64,000 bases of DNA from NCBI RefSeq assembly GCF_029502005.1, contig NZ_JAMQOT010000001.1, positions 372,001-436,000 on the forward strand. Reading direction: 5' to 3'. The translations under genes were made by a program, and so were the position numbers. Below are positions 16,526-23,465 of this stretch, in pieces (within the stretch, counting starts at the first letter, position 1; every line of letters starts with the position of its first letter). Source of the stretch: Natrinema salsiterrestre. Its GTDB lineage: Archaea > Halobacteriota > Halobacteria > Halobacteriales > Natrialbaceae. The notes beneath the pieces were generated by a model. The model made no database searches and was not told the origin of the DNA. It was given only the letters and a program-made list of their open reading frames with translations.

Positions 16526-17167
16526 TCAGTCGGAGGCGCGACCGCCGCCGTCGCCGTTTCGGTCGGCCCGGGACGGCGGCGGGAACTCGGCGGCGCTGGG
16601 CTCCGGCGTCTCGGGGAGGACACAGCGGTCGGGTTCGCGGTTGACGTGGCGGTACTGGTCCGGCGCGTTCGCGAGCGGGTGGGCGGGGTTTTGATCGCTG
16701 TCGATACGGGCGGCCCGCACCTCGTCGAACCCGTTGAGACGGGCCCGGATCCCGCGCCAGTGATACCGCGTCGCGGTCGGGACGGAGACGGGCCGCGGCG
16801 ACTTCCCGTCGGGATGGCGCGTCGCGAGGATGGCACTGTTGACGTTGCTGGCGAGCGTGTCGTGGTCGATGAGGACGCCGACGGAGGCGTCTCGCGGCGC
16901 TCGCGCGGCGAGGACGTCCAGGCCGAGGTGGAGCGCCCGATACTCGGCGACGTTGTTGTCCGGCGGCGTGTCCGCGGTCGCGACGCGTGCGACGCGGGTG
17001 CCGTCGCGCGTTTCGATGACGGCGCCCAGCCCACCGCCCGGTCCCCGGAAGGACCCGTCGGTAGCGACGTAGAAGTCACGATGATGGGTCCGCGGGGGAT
17101 GGGCGATGTGCGGCGTGGGCGACTCGTCGAACAAATCCCGCAGTGCGGGCCGGCCGTGAGCGGCCAT
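16526..17167 (-). CDS. rnhA: RNase HI-family protein
   Basis: A 213-residue protein with an RNase H-like core: FYVATDGSFRGPGGGLGAVI supplies the first catalytic Asp, NNVAEYRALHLGLDVL the Glu and VLIDHDTLASN the next Asp. A short N-terminal segment and a disordered, acidic C-terminal tail of about 60 residues flank the domain. It would remove RNA from RNA-DNA hybrids. The ATG at 17167 (MAAHGRPALRD) is preferred over an upstream in-frame start because the intervening residues are not conserved in type. The 75-bp space to the DUF2240 gene suggests co-transcription. Confidence 0.82.
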   Translation of the reverse strand: MAAHGRPALRDLFDESPTPHIAHPPRTHHRDFYVATDGSFRGPGGGLGAVIETRDGTRVARVATADTPPDNNVAEYRALHLGLDVLAARAPRDASVGVLIDHDTLASNVNSAILATRHPDGKSPRPVSVPTATRYHWRGIRARLNGFDEVRAARIDSDQNPAHPLANAPDQYRHVNREPDRCVLPETPEPSAAEFPPPSRADRNGDGGGRASD

Positions 17168-17618
17168 GGAAGGGAGTACGTGATGAAAGGAACTTAAACT
17201 TACGGGCGAAATCACGTGGTGTGAGCGACGGTGCTCAGGGTTCCGAAACCCCGGTAGCTACCCTCGCTCGCTACTCGAGACCGTCTGCGAACGGGCGACT
17301 GGACTCGCCGGCGAGAGGCACTCGCTGGCCTATCACTGCGACGGCGAGGTGAGCGATGCGCGACGCGCCTCGGATGGCCAACCGGAGAGCGGAGCGACCC
17401 GTGCGGCGAGCGGGCGGCCACCCTCGATTCACGGGAACGACGTCGGTATGTCGATGTCCGAAACAGTCTCCAGAACCCATATAAATGCCGAAATCGGCCG
17501 AATCGAGCCGTCACAGACCTCGTCGCCGAGGTGCTCGAAATCGCTCTCGAACCGAGGGCGAACGGGACCCAATCTGTGTTGGCAGCAGGTGTAATACCAC
17601 CGGGTGCTTGCAGAAAGT
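17168..17618. other. Intergenic region without a convincing gene
   Basis: About 450 bp between divergent genes. Open frames here are Arg/Ser-rich and read as shadows. The right side has an archaeal TATA-like element, CATATAAATG at about 17478-17487, which could drive the downstream HTH gene with a leader of roughly 110 nt. Parts of the left side (GAGAGCGGAGCGACCCGTG) resemble a short block in the hairpin-rich repeat near 58.66 kb, but the match is too brief to call. Confidence 0.5.
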
Positions 17619-17984
17619 ATGAACCAGACGAACGCCGGTCGGATGGAAGCAGCCTGTTCCCTTCTCGCCGAGTCCGAGCGACGCTTTCTGCTCTACCAGC
17701 TCGCGGACGACCGGACCGCGAACCTCGAGGACCTGATCAGCCAGGTCGCGGCCTGGGAGCTCGACGCCCGTGCCGAGACGATCGACAAGGAGGTCAGACA
17801 GCGCGTGTACGTCTCCCTGGTCCACAACCACTTGCCCCGACTCGCCGATTACGACATCATCGAGTACGACCTGCGCAGCGGCGATATCGTCCTCGCCGAC
17901 GGGTTCGAGGATATCAGGCCCCTCCTCGAGCAGTTCAGGCAGACCGAAGAGAAACCCGAGATCCGCGAGCGACCCCCGCTCTGA
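17619..17984 (+). CDS. DUF7344-like winged-helix protein, 121 aa
   Basis: A small haloarchaeal HTH protein. The pattern LLAESERRFLLYQLADDRTANLEDLISQVAAWE followed by VYVSLVHNHLPRLADYDIIEYD is that of the winged-helix family usually labelled DUF7344, in which helix 3 and the wing end in a hydrophobic YD. The ATG at 17619 fits the usual N-terminal length. No target can be read off. A second member of the family lies at 40.0-40.4 kb. Confidence 0.8.
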   Translation: MNQTNAGRMEAACSLLAESERRFLLYQLADDRTANLEDLISQVAAWELDARAETIDKEVRQRVYVSLVHNHLPRLADYDIIEYDLRSGDIVLADGFEDIRPLLEQFRQTEEKPEIRERPPL

Positions 17985-18135
17985 GACGGCCGGACGAGCG
18001 AGACCGGAACCGACTCCCCGGCGACCGATTTTTCGACTGCGAGGATCGAGGCGACTGCCGACTCCGGACACGGCCGTCGGTGCGGACGCCGTTTCGAATC
18101 GAAATTCATACGGAATCTCTCGGTGGACAGCCACT

Positions 18136-19062
18136 GTGACCCGCTATCGGAATCTCGCCCTCTTCCTGACGCTCGCAACGCTGTGGGGCTCGGCATTCGT
18201 CGCGATTAGCGCCGGACTGTCCCACATCCCGCCGGTGCTGTTCGCAGCCCTGCGCTACGATATTGCCGGCGTCCTGATGTTCGGCTACGCAGTCTACGCC
18301 GTCGATCACTGGCGGCCCCGCGGGCAGGCCGAATGGACGCAGGTCGCCGTCGGTGCCGTGCTCTTAATCGCGGCCTACCACGCCTTCCTGTTCGTCGGAC
18401 AGCAACACACGACGGCGGCGGCAGCGGCGATTCTGGTCAGCCTCTCGCCCGTGTTGAGCAGCGGGTTCGCGCGGCTGCTGGTTCCCTCCGACGCGCTCTC
18501 GCCGGTCGGCGTCGTCGGCGTCTTCGTCGGCCTCCTCGGGGTCGCCGTTATCGTCCAGCCCGATCCCTCGAACCTGCTGACTACCGACGCCGTCGCGAAG
18601 GGATTCGTCTTCTGTGCGACGGCGGCGTTCGCGCTGGGGAGCGTCCTCACGCGCCGACTCGACGCCTCGCTGCCGATCGAGACGATGGAAGCCTGGTCGA
18701 TGCTCGGCGGCGCGCTCGTGATGCACCTCGTGAGCCTCGCACTCGGGGAGCCGCTCGAGCCGGCCGCGTGGACCGCTCCCGAGGCGATCGGCGCGCTCGC
18801 CTACCTGTCGCTGGGCGCGAGCGCCGTCGGATTCCTCATCTACTTCGACCTGCTCGATCGGCTGGGGGCCGTCGAGATCAACATGGTGTCGTACGTCGCA
18901 CCCGTCGTCACCGCGGTGGTCGGCTGGCTCTACCTCCGCGAGACAGTCGATACGGCGACGCTTGCGGGCTTCGGCCTCATCGCGGTCGGCTTCCTCCTCG
19001 TGAAGCGGCGGGCGATCCGACAGGAGTTCGGGCACGTCCGGTCGCGGAGCTCGAGCGACTGA
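18136..19062 (+). CDS. EamA/DMT-family transporter
   Basis: A 308-residue membrane protein with ten hydrophobic segments arranged as two EamA repeats. The first begins NLALFLTLATLWGSAFVAIS and the second SVLTRRLDA through AFVVSYV-type helices to GFGLIAVGFLLV. Such proteins export amino acids or other metabolites. The frame has no ATG at the expected place; GTG at 18136 gives VTRYRNLALF with an appropriate start before helix 1. The much longer open frame upstream overlaps the HTH gene in another phase and is not used. Confidence 0.86.
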   Translation: MTRYRNLALFLTLATLWGSAFVAISAGLSHIPPVLFAALRYDIAGVLMFGYAVYAVDHWRPRGQAEWTQVAVGAVLLIAAYHAFLFVGQQHTTAAAAAILVSLSPVLSSGFARLLVPSDALSPVGVVGVFVGLLGVAVIVQPDPSNLLTTDAVAKGFVFCATAAFALGSVLTRRLDASLPIETMEAWSMLGGALVMHLVSLALGEPLEPAAWTAPEAIGALAYLSLGASAVGFLIYFDLLDRLGAVEINMVSYVAPVVTAVVGWLYLRETVDTATLAGFGLIAVGFLLVKRRAIRQEFGHVRSRSSSD

Positions 19063-19065
19063 GCC

Positions 19066-19341
19066 TCACTGGCGGTGTGCGTGGCCGACGTACAACGCGA
19101 GGAGGTGGCCGGCGATCAGGACGACGAACGCGGTCGCCTCGAGCGAGGAGGACAGCCCAGTCGCGAGCACCGGCGGATACAGGATCGGGAGCGCGATCGC
19201 CGTCCAGAACCCCGCCGCCCGGATCGGAGTCGCGAGACCCGGTGCCGTGCGCTCGAGGATGCCGTGTTCGTCGTCGGAGCGGTCGCTCGAGGGGCTCGAG
19301 TCGGCGGACCTGCGGTCGGGGAGGGAGGGAGGGTTCGCCAT
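19066..19341 (-). CDS. Small membrane protein, 91 aa
   Basis: The first 40 residues are hydrophilic and acidic, and the rest forms two transmembrane helices (AAGFWTAIALPILYPPVLA and ATAFVVLIAGHLLALYVG) ending in a His-rich tail. I do not recognise a family. It is convergent with the EamA gene, with 3 bp between their stops. Codon use supports a real gene. Confidence 0.65.
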   Translation of the reverse strand: MANPPSLPDRRSADSSPSSDRSDDEHGILERTAPGLATPIRAAGFWTAIALPILYPPVLATGLSSSLEATAFVVLIAGHLLALYVGHAHRQ

Positions 19342-19508
19342 GGAAGCGCCCGGACGTAGTCACTCTCGGTTCCGAGCCCGCAAATATCGAGTCGACCGTT
19401 TCCAACGATTCGATCGAATTCACCGGAATCGGTCCGATGAAGGGCTGATTGAGGTGCGAAAACGGTTAGTCGATTGAGACAAATGAGCGGCTGCCGACTG
19501 CGGACGGA

Positions 19509-19649
19509 CTACGCGATCCGCTCGCCGTTCTCGTCGACCGCCACCTCGCAGTCGTCACAGAGCCACCAGCCGATCAGCGGATCGCGGAGCGGGAGCGCTG
19601 CACCGCAGTCGGGACAGCGCTTCGGGTCATCGGCTCGAGGCTCGCACAT
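19509..19649 (-). CDS. Small zinc-ribbon protein, 46 aa
   Basis: A 46-residue protein with two knuckles, CPDCG and CDDC, separated by WW-containing hydrophobic residues. One zinc ion would be held. Its ATG shares the A of the stop codon of the gene upstream (TGATG at 19648-19652), so the two are translated in a coupled manner. Function unknown. The arrangement of the knuckles (CPxCG, then CxxC) is that of the many haloarchaeal micro zinc-finger proteins. Confidence 0.7.
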   Translation of the reverse strand: MCEPRADDPKRCPDCGAALPLRDPLIGWWLCDDCEVAVDENGERIA

Positions 19650-19840
19650 CAGTCCCCCGTCTCCGGCCCGCGGTCCTCGCGGTCCCGCGTGAGCAGGACC
19701 GGATTCACCGAGCAGCCACAGGGGTAGGCAGTACCCCTGTATAGCCTGCTCGAGGTGACGATACTGACGGGCTCGCCGCAGTTCGGACAGTCGGGACGCG
19801 ACGACAGGCGGTCCGCGACCGGGTCGCCGTCGTCAGGCAT
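19649..19840 (-). CDS. Small zinc-ribbon protein, 63 aa
   Basis: A 63-residue protein with CPNCG and, 20 residues on, CGC, which gives up to four Cys ligands in an unusual C-x2-C...C-x-C order. The stretch YRGTAYPCGCSVNPVLL is hydrophobic and may pack on the ribbon. Its stop overlaps the start of the 46-residue zinc ribbon by 1 nt. The pair probably forms one functional unit, but there is no clue to its partner. Confidence 0.68.
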   Translation of the reverse strand: MPDDGDPVADRLSSRPDCPNCGEPVSIVTSSRLYRGTAYPCGCSVNPVLLTRDREDRGPETGD

Positions 19841-19913
19841 GGGGATCGCGCCTCGAGGTCGGCATCTGCGTCGGGGTCGGTTGTGTCTGGCGGTTCGGCC
19901 GTCGTGCGGGACG

Positions 19914-19920
19914 TTTATAT
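19914..19920 (+). promoter_or_regulatory. TATA-box-like element
   Basis: TTTATAT lies 22-28 bp before the ATG at 19942, the spacing expected between an archaeal TATA box and a leaderless start. It is the strongest TATA-like word in the 600-bp space between the zinc-ribbon pair and the decarboxylase gene. Confidence 0.5.
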
Positions 19921-19941
19921 CCCGGTAGAATGTACGGAATC

Positions 19942-20136
19942 ATGGCTTCGAATCCCTGTGTGGGATCTGGAAGCCAGTCTCGGGTGTGGCAGCACCCGGG
20001 GCGTTTACGCACGCCCCCTGTTGGAGACGTGGCCTCCGAATTAATCGTCATCGCGTTGTTACTTATACCTATTGTTTTCGGTAGTGGATTTATTCCTCCG
20101 GATCGTTCGAGCGGCCGGATCGAGCCCGTGTTTTGA
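19942..20136 (+). other. Transcribed stem-loop-rich stretch with small hydrophobic ORF (64 aa)
   Basis: The DNA just after the TATA element can fold into consecutive stem-loops: TGGCTTC/GAAGCCA with an inner ATCCC/GGGAT (19943-19976), CGGGTG/CACCCG (19981-19998) and GGGGCG/CGCCCC (19998-20017), followed by GGAG/CTCC (20023-20037), which covers a GTG at 20029. The same strand is open from the ATG at 19942, or from that GTG, to a stop at 20136. The C-terminal half would be one membrane helix, ELIVIALLLIPIVFG. It may be a leaderless small protein, or a structured leader plus a 35-residue peptide. Confidence 0.42.
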
Positions 20137-20210
20137 CCGACTCGATGTGCTGGCGAATGGGTGTGAATGTACCTGCGGAGTGGTCGCACGGAAATTAGCG
20201 CCCTACTCAT

Positions 20211-20397
20211 GCTGGCAACAATGAATCGCCACGCCCTCCCCAGCCGATTTCTACTCACGGACGCGAAGCGTCCGTTCGTATGGTTCGCGGGACCTTCGGT
20301 CCCGCGCTAACGCTCACGCCTATCGGCGTTCGCTCATCCCTCGCGCAATTTCGTTCCGCGGTTCGCCGTCGGCGAACCGCGACATAGCGCGCGCCAC
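20211..20397 (+). repeat. Hairpin-rich intergenic repeat, copy A (187 bp)
   Basis: The left end GCTGGCAAC, the internal block ACGCCCTCCCCAGCCGA and the right end CGCGCCAC are shared with two other copies near 58.6-59.0 kb. The body of copy A holds three near-perfect hairpins with 3-nt loops: ACGGACGC/GCGTCCGT (20257-20275), CGCGGGACC/GGTCCCGCG (20286-20306) and CGCGGTTCGCC/GGCGAACCGCG (20357-20381). No open frame fits, and no target-site duplication or terminal inverted repeat is visible. Confidence 0.75.
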
Positions 20398-20469
20398 TGT
20401 GACCCGACTCCGCCTTGACACGACCGAAAGCGTCCAGAATAGAGGATGGAGAATGCCGGTATTACTCGG

Positions 20470-21249
20470 TCACCCTTCGAGCCCGGAGCCGGCCCCGGTC
20501 TCGAGATCGAACCCACTACCAAGCCCACCACCGGACTCGAGCACCACGGTCTCCCCGGCGGTCATCGAATCGCCCCGTTCGACGGCGATATCGTCGATAT
20601 CCACAGCGGGCGGGAAGAGCAGGTCGACGCGGCTGCCGAAGGCGATGTGGCCGATGCGCTCGCCGCGCTCGAGGTCGTCGCCGCGCTCGGCGTAGGGGTG
20701 GATGCGGCGGGCGAACGCGCCGGCGATCAGCGTGACCTCGGCGTCGGACTCCGGTTCGTCGGGGTGGGCGGTCGGGCCGTCTGCTGCGGTCGGCTCGTCG
20801 CCGTCCGCGATCGGTTCCTCGCGGTCGTCCCCGATCGTCGCCGCCTCGTCGGCGGCGGGCAGGTTCGGGGAGTCGGTCTCGAGGCGGACGTGGACGCGCT
20901 CGTTTCGATCGGACTCCTTCGAGAAGGCGGGGCGGTTCGCCCCGGAGACGTGCTCGACGTCGGTGACGCGACCCTCGAAGGGCGCGCGGACGACGTGGAC
21001 GTGCCAGACGTTCATGAAGACGCCCAGCCGGACGCGATCGCCCTCCTCCCGGAGGACGGAGACGTTTCCGTCGGCCGGCGAGACGACGCCGGTCGGCGGC
21101 GGGGTTCGTTCGGGGTCGCGGAAGAAGGCGAGGGTCCCGACGCCGGCCGCGAGCGCGATGAGACTCGCCGTGACGCTGACGAACACGGCGAACGGGGCAG
21201 CGAGCAGGGGAAGAATGGCGTACTTCCAGGCCCCCGGCGCGAAGTTCAT
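20470..21249 (-). CDS. asd: Phosphatidylserine/archaetidylserine decarboxylase-like protein
   Basis: A 259-residue member of the PSD family, which forms its pyruvoyl cofactor by self-cleavage. The cleavage site is seen as HIAFGSRVDLLFP in the C-terminal third (Gly-Ser). The conserved SPADG, GVFMNVWHVHVVR and HPYA segments are in order, and two N-terminal hydrophobic segments anchor it to the membrane. A Glu/Asp-rich insertion of about 50 residues (around residues 130-180) separates the core halves. In haloarchaea this form makes archaetidylethanolamine-type lipid and is linked with archaeosortase protein processing; no archaeosortase gene is in the window. Confidence 0.87.
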   Translation of the reverse strand: MNFAPGAWKYAILPLLAAPFAVFVSVTASLIALAAGVGTLAFFRDPERTPPPTGVVSPADGNVSVLREEGDRVRLGVFMNVWHVHVVRAPFEGRVTDVEHVSGANRPAFSKESDRNERVHVRLETDSPNLPAADEAATIGDDREEPIADGDEPTAADGPTAHPDEPESDAEVTLIAGAFARRIHPYAERGDDLERGERIGHIAFGSRVDLLFPPAVDIDDIAVERGDSMTAGETVVLESGGGLGSGFDLETGAGSGLEG

Positions 21250-21303
21250 AGGGGCAGTAACGAGACCGAATCGTATGGCCGTTACGGATCGATATCGACT
21301 CCG

Positions 21304-23331
21304 CTACCGCGAACCAGCGGCCGGAATCGTGAACGTGAACGTCGTGCCCTCGCCGGGTTCGGAGTCGACCCGGATGCGGCCGCCGTGGCGCTCGACGATG
21401 CGCCGACAGATCGCGAGCCCGATTCCGGTCCCGTCGTACTCCTCGCGGCTGTGCAGGCGCTGAAACACCTGGAAGACCCGATCCTGATCGTCGGGGTCGA
21501 TGCCGATGCCGTCGTCCGCGACCGAAATCTCCCATTCCCCGCCCGTCCGCTCGGCGGCGACGCGGATCCGCGGCGACTCGTCGCCGCTGTACTCGATCGC
21601 GTTGGAGAGCAGGTTCTGGAACAACTGGCGCAGTTGGCTCGCGTCGCCCCGGACCTCTGGCAACGGTTCCACCGCGATCTCGGCGTCGGATCGGTCGATC
21701 ATCACCTGGAGATCCGTCAGGACGTCCTCGAGGGCGGCGTCGAGGTCGACGAGTTCGAAGGGGTCGCCCTGCGAGTCGATCCGGGAGAACTCGAGCAGGC
21801 CGTCGATCATCTCGCGCATCCGCTCGGCGCCGTCGACGGCGTAGTCGATGAACTCGCGGCCGTCCGCGTCGAGGTCGTCCGCGTAGCGGTCTTCGATCAG
21901 TTGCAGGTAGCTCGAAACCATCCGCAGGGGCTCCTGCAGGTCGTGGGAGGCGGCGTAGGCGAACTGCTCGAGCCGCTCGTTCGAGGCCTCGAGCTCGGCG
22001 ACCGTTTCGTTGAGCCGGCGTTCGTACCCCTGCCGTTCGATCGCGGTCGCGAGGATCGTCGCGACGCTCTCGAGGAAGTCGACGTCGTGGTCGGCGAACT
22101 CCCGCGGCCGGGTGTCGTAGACGTCGAGGACGCCCCACGGATCAGTCGCCGGTCCGATAGTGACGGTGATCCCGCTCCGGACGTCGGGATCGTCCACCAG
22201 CGACGGTCCGTCGAACCGATCGTCGGACTCGAAGTCCTCGATCACGACGGGGTCGTCGCCCGCCAGCGTAGCAGCGGCGATCGAGTCAGTCACGGATGCG
22301 GTCGCCCCGTCCGGGATGTCGAGACCGGAACCGGCTCGAAGCCGGAGCGCCTCCCGGTCGGGGGCCGCCGCCTCGTGTTCGAAGACGGCCGCGTGCTCCG
22401 CGTCGAGCGCGGCCGCGACGAGATCGGACGCCTTCCCCAGCAACTCGTCGATATCGGTACTCTCGAGGGCGTGGCGGCCGAGGTAGGAGACCGATTCGAG
22501 CTGCACGACCTTCTCCGTGAGGGTTCGTTCGGCCTCCTTTCGCGGGGAGATATCCCGGAAGAGGCCGACGAAGTAGCGGTCGCCGTCGTACGTGAAGTCG
22601 TTCAGCGAGACGCCGAGCGGAACCTCGTGCCCGTCGGTGTGCTGGCCCGGGAGTTCGACGTAGGTCCAGTTGATGTGTCGCTCGCCGGTCTCGAGGTACC
22701 GCTGGAGCGCCGAGAGGTGGGTCTGGCGCAGGCGCTCCGGAATGATCTCGACCTTGCTCGAGCCGACGAGTTCGTCCGGGTCGTAGCCGAGGATGCGCTC
22801 GACGGCGGGATTGGCGTACTGAACGTCGCTGTTCGTATCGAGGACGATGATGCCGTCCGGGAGCGCGTCGGCGAGCGCCTCGAAGGTCCGGCCGTACGTG
22901 ATATCCGACTCGGACCCCACCGCCGACCGGGTCGTCACGTCTCGACGGCGGACGATACCGGTGATCGACGGCCCCCCGTCGGTGTCGTCCCGGGACCGTC
23001 GCTCGAGGTGGACGGTACAGGGGACGCTGTCAGTCTTCGTCCGGACCGAGACCGGTTCCGACGTCGGCGAGTCCCGCTCGACGTTCCGGAGAAGCGACCC
23101 GAGTGTCGCGTCGTCGAACAGCGCGTCGAGCGACCGCTCGCGGAGGTCGGCCGGGGCGTACCCCGTCAACTGGGCGAACGCGTCGTTGGCCGCGACGATC
23201 GACCCGGCCCCCGTCGCTCGAAAACACGCGACGTCGGCCGCCTCGAGCAGTCCTCCCGTCCCGCAGGGGACCGGACCGGGGGAGTCCCCGTCCTCGGTGG
23301 CGGACGGGTCGGTTGGCGGACCTCGTTTCAT
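21304..23331 (-). CDS. PAS-PAS-GAF sensor histidine kinase
   Basis: A 675-residue soluble histidine kinase without transmembrane helices. The first PAS-like domain covers about residues 30-130, a second PAS with PAC region 145-270, GAF 280-435, and the kinase core 450-675. The phospho-acceptor is His463 in AASHDLQEPLRM; the N box LLSNAIEYSG, G1 ADDGIGIDP, F box VFQVFQRLH and G2 GTGIGLAIC are intact. It would sense a cytoplasmic cue such as redox state or a small ligand. No response regulator gene is adjacent. The ATG at 23331 is supported by the frame and spacing. Confidence 0.92.
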   Translation of the reverse strand: MKRGPPTDPSATEDGDSPGPVPCGTGGLLEAADVACFRATGAGSIVAANDAFAQLTGYAPADLRERSLDALFDDATLGSLLRNVERDSPTSEPVSVRTKTDSVPCTVHLERRSRDDTDGGPSITGIVRRRDVTTRSAVGSESDITYGRTFEALADALPDGIIVLDTNSDVQYANPAVERILGYDPDELVGSSKVEIIPERLRQTHLSALQRYLETGERHINWTYVELPGQHTDGHEVPLGVSLNDFTYDGDRYFVGLFRDISPRKEAERTLTEKVVQLESVSYLGRHALESTDIDELLGKASDLVAAALDAEHAAVFEHEAAAPDREALRLRAGSGLDIPDGATASVTDSIAAATLAGDDPVVIEDFESDDRFDGPSLVDDPDVRSGITVTIGPATDPWGVLDVYDTRPREFADHDVDFLESVATILATAIERQGYERRLNETVAELEASNERLEQFAYAASHDLQEPLRMVSSYLQLIEDRYADDLDADGREFIDYAVDGAERMREMIDGLLEFSRIDSQGDPFELVDLDAALEDVLTDLQVMIDRSDAEIAVEPLPEVRGDASQLRQLFQNLLSNAIEYSGDESPRIRVAAERTGGEWEISVADDGIGIDPDDQDRVFQVFQRLHSREEYDGTGIGLAICRRIVERHGGRIRVDSEPGEGTTFTFTIPAAGSR

Positions 23332-23465
23332 CGTCGTGGCTTCGGTGGTAGCGTAAATAAGGGCTGTGACTGGCCGAGAAGTCCGTTTTCTTGCAATTAG
23401 CCGCTCAAAGGCTTGAGGGACCGGTTCGGAACGTCATCGCCGTTCGCCGACCGCAACCGGTCTCG

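Noticed and set aside
17216-17475. Possible fourth copy of the hairpin-rich repeat
   Set aside because: Only a 17-base block resembles copy B, and neither conserved end is present.
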